DNA of 49,788 nucleotides. Origin: Mycoemilia scoparia. Lineage: Eukaryota; Kickxellomycota; Kickxellomycetes; Kickxellales; Kickxellaceae. This document shows positions 44,124 through 49,788 of the stretch, in pieces. The DNA lies in contig JANBPU010000117.1 of the NCBI GenBank assembly GCA_027575805.1, positions 1-49,788 on the forward strand. Direction: 5' to 3'. The stretch's first letter is position 1. Every line of letters starts with the position of its first letter. Made by a program: the position numbers and the translations under genes. Below the pieces are notes generated by a model. It made no database searches and was not told the DNA's origin. It saw nothing but the letters and a program-made list of their open reading frames with translations.

Positions 44124-45122
44124 CTATAACCCCATCTCAACTATCTCTTTTTCGCTATAAAACCCTATATACTTTTTGATATGATCAATCGTAGACTTAG
44201 GTGGTCCTCCATACAGCGAATGCCCTTTCAGCCAAGGCCTTTCGAAATCAGCCCTATGGGTAATAATCGTCGGTTCCGTTGAATATCCATAAATTGTATG
44301 GTGGTATTCACTATGCGCGATAATCTGGTCAATCTCTTTATCAATCTTCTCGCCATACCGCTCAACAAACTCCTTTGCCCCATTTCTTGTCAGTATATAT
44401 GCATGAAGCGCCAAAGGCCCAAAGGCTCTTCGGGTTCGTGTATAACTTTTATCGACTGGAGGATTTTTATACTCTTTGATTGAAACATGCCCCACATGAT
44501 AAATTTGCCAATCGTTATGCTTTCTGGATTTATTTAGGTAGTCTGTGAAAAAGTCTTTTTGAGATTCGATTACTGAGAGTCCCTTTCGAATATGGGCATG
44601 AATGTCAAGGGGTGGATCCATATCGTCTTCAAATATAAACACTCGCTCATAGCCTTTACTTAACATATCTTTCCATATCTGAGCCATTGTCAACCAACAT
44701 CCTACATCTTTGAGGGTTTCGAGCTTGTCAATTTGCTCTTGGGAGACGTTGAGTGATTTTCTTTGGGCTTTGAAGTCTATTGCTCTTACATATTCGACAT
44801 CAAGACCCAGAGTATCAAAAACGCTTTGAACACGGCCGCGTCGTTTTATTTTGTCCTGCATTGAGATTACGTACATGTGGTCAGTGTACAACTTGTTAGC
44901 GGACCAGAGTTTTTTGGAGAGTTTTGTGAGTCTTGGGCGATAGAATAAGGCCTTATTGTGATTATTGAATTTAAGCTTGTTGTATATCTTGATGGTCACC
45001 TCCTTCTCAAAACAGACAAAGTAGATTGTGAGTACCAAAGCAAGTGCTCCCAATACCAGAACTCCTCTCTTATTCGTGTATGTTAAGCTAATGGCCCTGG
45101 ATTTTCTTAAAATAGCTACCAT
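44124..45122 (-). CDS. Type II membrane glycosyltransferase, GT25-like
   Basis: GT25 enzymes transfer galactose or other sugars to glycans or hydroxylysine. The 332-aa protein has a short basic N-terminus, one membrane anchor (residues 21-38, VLVLGALALVLTIYFVCF) and a lumenal domain, which is typical of a Golgi type II protein. The domain opens with the family's first strand (DHMYVISMQDKIKRRGRV, then LDVEYVRAIDFK). It continues with GCWLTMAQIWKDMLSKGYE and the acidic metal-site motif FIFEDDMD (165-169). Later residues include HVGHVS and FGPLALHAYILTRNGAKEFV, also as in GT25. The open frame extends upstream to 45185, but only from non-ATG codons; the ATG at 45122 precedes the anchor by the expected distance. 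Single exon. The acceptor and donor sugar are unknown. Confidence 0.85.
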   Translation of the reverse strand: MVAILRKSRAISLTYTNKRGVLVLGALALVLTIYFVCFEKEVTIKIYNKLKFNNHNKALFYRPRLTKLSKKLWSANKLYTDHMYVISMQDKIKRRGRVQSVFDTLGLDVEYVRAIDFKAQRKSLNVSQEQIDKLETLKDVGCWLTMAQIWKDMLSKGYERVFIFEDDMDPPLDIHAHIRKGLSVIESQKDFFTDYLNKSRKHNDWQIYHVGHVSIKEYKNPPVDKSYTRTRRAFGPLALHAYILTRNGAKEFVERYGEKIDKEIDQIIAHSEYHHTIYGYSTEPTIITHRADFERPWLKGHSLYGGPPKSTIDHIKKYIGFYSEKEIVEMGL

Positions 45123-46154
45123 TGCATTTGTACAAAATGGCTGTTCAGCAATAGATCTTGCAAATCCTGATCGAGTACAAGCCAACAGAAAGATGGTGGA
45201 TTTGGCGATAATATAAATATATAAATTGATAATCTGTATAAACGTAAAATAAAGGGCGACACCATATTCAATATTGCTTTTCTAAACTTGATGAATAGAG
45301 GGAGAAGTATTAAATGAACAGTTGACCGAGTTTCTGAAATCAAATTGTGATTGGCTATATGTAGTTTCAAAATATCTCAGAGTATAATGTTAAACAGAAC
45401 CAGGATAGTGTTTTCCATATAAACATGCATCCAAATAATTATGGTCTATCTTTTAGTTGAACTACTTTTGTTTGCAATTTTGTGCCATTAGAATTGGCTA
45501 TTTATTTCTAACTGGTAATGAACAAATGATCATGAACTCTTTTGGTACTCATATGTAAGATAATACACTGCATATCAGGTTTCTAGTGATTTGTTTTTCC
45601 ATAAAATGTTTACATATATTTGATGAAATAATCATGATCAGTATCCAAATACTTCATTAAAAACTAAAAAGATTGTAAAATAGTATATACTTGAAAACAA
45701 CAAAAATAATAACAATTTTTTGGAAAATCAATTATTATCATTCTGTTGTAAAAATTTGGGTTGATTCCAAAATAAAAATTCTTAGAGTCTGTAGAATATT
45801 GGGATCTTGTTTCAGATAAATACATGCTATTAGTTCCAAGTAAAGTAATACTAAAATTCATAATATAAAAGTATATCCAAAATTAGCATAGCTAAAATTT
45901 AATAATAATTAAGTATTGTATTACTACTAGGGGAGTAATTGAATGCCATATATATTAAAAATTATATTTACCAAAGCACTATTACATTAGCATTTATAGA
46001 GCATTTTAAACTAAACCCATAACTCATTTTATTTTATTATTCTACCTTACTATTTCCCATATTTTACTAATTTAATAAACAACATACTTTTCTTTATTAT
46101 TTATTTATTTACATATTAAGTACTTTTAAAGGTATTGATGATATTGATTACCTC
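45123..46154. other. AT-rich spacer
   Basis: No exon, RNA gene or recognised repeat seen. Base composition becomes markedly AT-rich from about 45650 onward. Confidence 0.55.
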
Positions 46155-46586
46155 TTAGGAATTTGATCTGTAAAATCTTTCTCCTAGATATATAGTTACT
46201 TTTAGTTGATCTTTACTTGTAGCAAAGAATTTAACTTGGCTACCAATACTCAATGATCCAAGGATTAGGTTCTGTGATGTATTAAGTCTTAGAGCTGTTG
46301 CAGCAGCTGTGTATACCTGGGCAAATGCTGCAGCTATTTTGTTGCTATTTGATCTTATTTTTATTGGTTTACTTTCATGTACCCAATAAACTTCAGGTCC
46401 TTTTACAACCCCCATATCAACATATCCATTATTAGCATTATCTGTGATGTATTTTTCTGGGATACTTAGAAATTTACTTTCTTTCTTGTAAATTTCCTGT
46501 GCAACATAGACCAATACTAAAGTGGAGAAGTATTCACTATTGGGCTGTGAATTTGAAAGCCCATATGCATTGTTAATATGAGTCAT
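46155..46586 (-). CDS. Orphan 143-aa ORF in AT-rich repeat DNA
   Basis: An ATG-started frame of 143 codons in otherwise gene-poor DNA. The composition is protein-like: a helix-like start (EYFSTLVLVYVAQEIYKKES), a middle segment with VYWVHESKPIKI, an alanine-rich helix (IAAAFAQVYTAAATALRL) and beta-like strands at the end (QVKFFATSKDQLKVTIYLG). I do not recognise it, and no paralogue is present in the window. It could be a small lineage-specific gene, or the surviving piece of a larger gene or element now decayed. No intron is obvious. Confidence 0.45.
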   Translation of the reverse strand: MTHINNAYGLSNSQPNSEYFSTLVLVYVAQEIYKKESKFLSIPEKYITDNANNGYVDMGVVKGPEVYWVHESKPIKIRSNSNKIAAAFAQVYTAAATALRLNTSQNLILGSLSIGSQVKFFATSKDQLKVTIYLGERFYRSNS

Positions 46587-47191
46587 ATTAACAAATTGTC
46601 TATGAATATAACCTAAACCCTCCTCAAATTATTTTTTGCTTATTACAATTTCATTTGCTCTCAAATGATATGGACATTGGTGGGAAAATGCTCTAGGCAT
46701 AGGAGTTTGGTATATAAGAAAATATAAAATATATAAGATTATTAAAAATATATACATTGTAAAAATTCATTGTTGTTTTATTTTTATTAAATCATGCTAT
46801 AATACTACTACTAATAATATATTACCTACCTTATGGGTAATAAATAAATTCTATAATAATAACAAAAATTAATAAGGGGTTACTGAGTGATCACCTCATA
46901 GACTCTCTCATGATAGAGCCAATCAATACTTTCTTTTTTTCTATAGATCTAGAAAGTAAGGAGGCAATCAAGGGATTAGAGTACATACTGATCTATTGTG
47001 CTTCCCAAACACAAATTAGTGTACTCTGTTTCTACACTCCCCTTAGGGGCTTAGCCAGTTTATATTAAGTTTAGTGCTGTAGAAGCTTCTTATTATAAAT
47101 AAATAGTATATCATCATCAACAAAAATTAATAAGGGGTTATTATTTGGACCCTCTAAATACACTAGTGTCTAATTTTTAAATTTTTATTAA
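46587..47191. other. Repeat-type spacer with a 22-bp direct repeat
   Basis: AACAAAAATTAATAAGGGGTTA occurs at 46861-46882 and again at 47119-47140, with 236 bp between. The enclosed DNA is less AT-rich than its surroundings, has no open frame and looks like an inserted or LTR-like piece, but I cannot identify TG...CA ends with a matching target duplication. Confidence 0.5.
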
Positions 47192-47310
47192 TATGGGCAA
47201 TTATTTTTGAAGGGTAAAAGTTAACTAGTAAAACTGGATACCCATTTGGCTGTGATTACCCCTATAATCATTAGTCACTAAAATTTACCCTTCAAAAATT
47301 ATTGCCCATA
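47192..47310 (+). mobile_element. MITE1 copy (at the left end of duplicated segment copy B)
   Basis: 119 bp, the best-preserved copy: left end TATGGGCAATTATTTTTGAAG, right end CTTCAAAAATTATTGCCCATA. It also marks where similarity to copy A begins. Confidence 0.85.
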
Positions 47311-47429
47311 TAAACATTATTGTTAAAATATGTTTTATTTAAAGAAAAAAGTATAAACCAAACAAAAAAAGATAAAAATAATTGCTTATACCAACCTGCT
47401 AGACCACTATGCTATTAAACAAAGTCAAA

Positions 47430-47732
47430 TTATTTATAAGTTATGACTAAAACTATGTCGAAAATGGCTTTAGCAGAATCACCTTCTAATACAATTTCAT
47501 TTGAAGGGGACAGATTCTTAAAAGCCATACAAAGGTCATCATGTAACTCTTGAATTTCTGATTTGTTTCTAGCACAAGGATCCACAGTGAAAGTATAAAC
47601 TTGGTCTTTGGAATTGTGAACTTTCCCACCATCACTGCAACTGACAATTGAATATTTTAGTGGTTTTTCTTTTGCATTCTCTACATTATTGTGGCCCAAG
47701 AAACATAAAAGTACTAGAGGTTTTGCATACAT
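47430..47732 (-). CDS. Conserved 100-aa ORF (copy B), function unknown
   Basis: It differs from 10157-10459 at only two residues (Ala for Thr at 3, Val for Ala at 7), and its flanks are nearly identical too. As in copy A, it follows a TAA by 27 bases in the same reading frame as the upstream ORF, so ribosome readthrough would make one protein of about 665 residues. No domain recognised. Confidence 0.55.
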   Translation of the reverse strand: MYAKPLVLLCFLGHNNVENAKEKPLKYSIVSCSDGGKVHNSKDQVYTFTVDPCARNKSEIQELHDDLCMAFKNLSPSNEIVLEGDSAKAIFDIVLVITYK

Positions 47733-47756
47733 AAAAGTTGCATATACTTTGCTCCT

Positions 47757-49427
47757 TTAGTCTTGGGGTTGATCCAATCCCTTATCCATGATCTGCCTCT
47801 TGGCATTGATATTTCTCAAAAGATTAGCCTTAATCTTTTCTTTTTTCATACTTAGAGTTTGGCCCTGATTAAGATATTCTTGAATTGAATTCTGCCTCTT
47901 GTGCTTGGTTGGCCTCTTACCCTGAGCTTGATCATGATCAAGAGATTCTTCAGCTTGTTCTGGAAATTCAGTGGGAATTTTGCTCCAGGGTTGCTGGTTC
48001 CTCATGCCCATAGCATGGCTCATGGATTCATTCATAGAGGGGTTAATCTGCTCTGAATTTGCAGGTACAGGCTTATTTTTTAAGTAGTGAAGAGAGTCAA
48101 CTACACAAAGGATCAGACCACATGATTTTGCTAAATCCAAAGATAGAGAACTAATTATATCCTGTTTAAGAATTTGCTTTGGATCTCTAATTTTAACAAA
48201 TCTCATAAAGAAAAGCTGAATCAGGAGTAGATTCTGTTTATCTAGTAGGCCTAAAGCCATATCATAGTAACCATTCAGAAGCCGAGACTGACTCTGAGCT
48301 TGGGGTGCAGGCTGATTGTTTAACTGGTTAAGGGGGTTAGCCACATGATGAAATGAATCCTGTATTTGAGGCTGAGCCTGATCTTGGGGTAAAATATGCT
48401 TTTTTGGCTGGTCAAAGAAAACATATATAGGAATGATCATTTTATAAAATTCTGCTGAAACCTTAGCTATAATATCAACATTGTTCCAAAGGTGACCTTG
48501 ATTTAGATTACTATTTGAATCTGGTGTCATATTTTTAAACTGATTCTGGAGTAGCTCCAGTCCTTGTGATAGACTAAAGGCCATATCTTTGTTCTGACTC
48601 AGATAATGATAAAAGAAAGAAATCTCTTGATTAAATGACAACTCAACTTGAGACTGAGACTGGGCTTGGGATGGAGGCTGATTATTTAACTCGTCAAGAT
48701 AATAAAATACATAAAAAGCCATACCATAAGCTTTTGCTAAATCATTAACTTTAAAATTAGCTTGGGCTGTATGAAAACTTCTAGCTAAATCACTACATAA
48801 ATCACATGGCATAATTATAAGCTTTTGCAGGAGTACCTGTAGCCCAGATGATAGAGTAAAAGCTATATCATGGCAATGACTCAGAGACTGAGGCTGAGCT
48901 TGGGGTACATGCTGATTGTTTAACTGGCCAAGAGAATTTGTTACATGATAGAATGGATCCTGAACTTGAGACTGAGGCTGAGCTTGGGGTGCAGGCTGAT
49001 TGTTTAACTGTTCAAGAGAGTTTTCTACATGATAGAATGGATCCTGAACTTGAGACTGAGGCTGAGCTTGGGGTGCAGACTGATTGTTTAACTGTTTAAG
49101 ATAGTTTGTTATATGATGGGTCATTTCCTGTGCTTTTTTTAAAACCCTAGCTTTAATATCAACTTTGTTTAGAGGATGACTTTGATTTATATTACTATTT
49201 GAATCTGGCATCATATTTTCAAACTGATTCTGAAGCTGCTGCAGTCCTTGTGATAGTTTAAAGGCCATATTACAGTAATAACTTAGATGATGAGATAAGG
49301 AAAGTTTCTCATTACATAATATCTCCTGAACTTGAGATTGATGGTGAGCTATGGATTTAGCATATGAGACAGTAATATTAGAAGCTGCTTGTGACTCAGG
49401 CACATTTGTACATTGGTTGGGATACAT
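47757..49427 (-). CDS. Gln-rich repeat protein (copy B, 556 aa)
   Basis: The longer, unbroken version of the 10613-11947 ORF, with the same start (MYPNQCTNV). It contains a tandem 28-residue repeat built on PQAQPQSQVQDPFYHV followed by a LEQLNNQPA-like linker. It also has scattered copies of a helix-like unit (HDIAFTLSSGLQVLLQK type). The C-terminus after the basic KRPTKHKRQN continues through MKKEKIKANLLRNINAKRQI to QPQD. The composition (Gln, Asn, Leu, Ser) suggests an extended helical or coiled, possibly aggregation-prone protein. No known domain and no transposase or polymerase motif. A TAA followed by AGG ends it, with the 100-codon ORF immediately downstream in frame. Confidence 0.55.
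   Translation of the reverse strand: MYPNQCTNVPESQAASNITVSYAKSIAHHQSQVQEILCNEKLSLSHHLSYYCNMAFKLSQGLQQLQNQFENMMPDSNSNINQSHPLNKVDIKARVLKKAQEMTHHITNYLKQLNNQSAPQAQPQSQVQDPFYHVENSLEQLNNQPAPQAQPQSQVQDPFYHVTNSLGQLNNQHVPQAQPQSLSHCHDIAFTLSSGLQVLLQKLIIMPCDLCSDLARSFHTAQANFKVNDLAKAYGMAFYVFYYLDELNNQPPSQAQSQSQVELSFNQEISFFYHYLSQNKDMAFSLSQGLELLQNQFKNMTPDSNSNLNQGHLWNNVDIIAKVSAEFYKMIIPIYVFFDQPKKHILPQDQAQPQIQDSFHHVANPLNQLNNQPAPQAQSQSRLLNGYYDMALGLLDKQNLLLIQLFFMRFVKIRDPKQILKQDIISSLSLDLAKSCGLILCVVDSLHYLKNKPVPANSEQINPSMNESMSHAMGMRNQQPWSKIPTEFPEQAEESLDHDQAQGKRPTKHKRQNSIQEYLNQGQTLSMKKEKIKANLLRNINAKRQIMDKGLDQPQD
48863..49114. repeat. 84-bp tandem repeat in the Gln-rich ORF
   Basis: GATAGAATGGATCC recurs at 48947 and 49031, exactly 84 bp (28 codons) apart. 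The intervening GAACTTGAGACTGAGGCTGA and GCTTGGGGTGCAGRCTGATT words repeat, and a weaker third unit starts near 48863. The period keeps the reading frame. Confidence 0.85.
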
Positions 49428-49788
49428 TTTAGTTTTATCTCTTTTTGTTTCTAACTGCAGAGCAAGAAAGATAAGGTAGATTTAACTTGGTATCTGTATG
49501 TGAAGAAGTGTATGTGAGTAAGTAAGAAAAGGTTGTGGGATATGTGTTGTTTTGTTGTTGATATGAAGGTGGTTAGTAAAAATGTTTGTGTTTGTGGAAA
49601 TACCCTGATATTTATAGACATGCTGGCCACTGCAAGGCCTTAGGCAAATGGCCCCCATGAAGTTATATATGGATTGGCTTAAAGTCTGGCTATGGCCTAT
49701 TTCTGCTTATCATACATTTTATCATTAGTGAGTTATTACCATTTAAAACCATTAAAATTTGGGTAATTATTTTTCTAAACAAAGGGCA
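49428..49788. other. Leader of the copy B ORF with a 290-bp insert and MITE2 fragment
   Basis: Positions 49422-49431 and 49712-49721 both read ATACATTTTA; copy A has this word once. The 290 bp between them are therefore extra in copy B or lost from copy A. They include a partial MITE2 (about 49615-49700, CAAGGCCTTAGGCAAATGGCCCCC) and a promoter-like leader. Confidence 0.6.

Larger units (their letters stand above)
47192..49788 (-). repeat. Duplicated segment, copy B (runs off the window)
   Basis: Same orientation as 9919-12018, about 37 kb away. It differs by a longer and re-arranged repeat region in the Gln-rich ORF and by 290 extra bases between that ORF's start and the shared tail (49712-49788). 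Similarity is still running at the right edge of the window. Confidence 0.85.

Noticed and set aside
46859..47142. Solo LTR of a retrotransposon
   Set aside because: The flanking direct repeat is 22 bp and no TG...CA termini with a 4-6 bp target duplication could be identified; reported only as an unexplained repeat.
1..49788. CRISPR arrays, bacterial operons, rRNA genes
   Set aside because: None seen. The spliceosomal introns and gene content are eukaryotic, and the repeats present are inverted-end elements and microsatellites.

Overview
This window is nuclear DNA from a fungus. The genes have short spliceosomal introns (GTAAGT donors, TATAG/ATAG acceptors), AT-rich spacers, TATATAAA-type boxes roughly 50-190 bp before several starts, and proteins full of Asn, Ser, Thr, Gln and Gly runs. 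The low GC and the many short non-autonomous elements fit an early-diverging lineage such as Mucoromycota; that placement is an inference and I cannot name a species.

Layout: 1-9.8 kb holds two orphan single-exon genes (120-593, 1771-2883), an acyl/aryl-CoA ligase (4502-6583), the transcription coactivator MBF1 (complement, two exons, 149 aa) and a five-exon basic-tailed protein (8647-9794). A segment of about 2.1 kb (9919-12018) is repeated in the same orientation at 47192 to the right edge. Each copy carries a Gln-rich repeat protein ORF followed in the same frame, after a single TAA, by a nearly invariant 100-codon ORF. 12.0-13.7 kb is transposon debris, including a 684-bp inverted-repeat element. 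13.7-15.6 kb holds an orphan 622-aa protein.

The most unusual content is a family of three multi-exon genes: 16552-19067 and 20565-22986 (both complement) and 41412-43950 (plus). Spliced, they encode 732, 706 and 727 aa. I read them as members of the M3 (thimet oligopeptidase / mitochondrial intermediate peptidase) fold in which the zinc-binding HExxH has been replaced by K-[MS]-F-G-[RK] in every copy, i.e. a family of pseudopeptidases. All three also keep an intron with a non-canonical GC donor at the same place and phase.

Between these lie conserved housekeeping genes: a Sec1/Munc18 protein (23657-27070, complement), a Derlin (28302-29657) and a Tra2-like RRM protein (30842-32627). Next come three consecutive, same-strand membrane proteins that form a diverged tandem family (33338, 35113, 36893), then a DDX19/Dbp5 DEAD-box helicase (38858-40425), the third M3-like gene, and a type II membrane glycosyltransferase of the GT25 type (44124-45122). 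An orphan 143-codon ORF (46155-46586) and the second copy of the duplicated segment close the window.

Two families of short inverted-repeat elements (here MITE1, about 106-121 bp, 4 copies; MITE2, about 140-150 bp, 8 full or partial copies) lie between genes. One MITE1 copy ends exactly at the apparent TATA box of the third membrane-protein gene. Exon joins were worked out by hand from splice consensus, phase and paralogue comparison; no search or transcript data were available.
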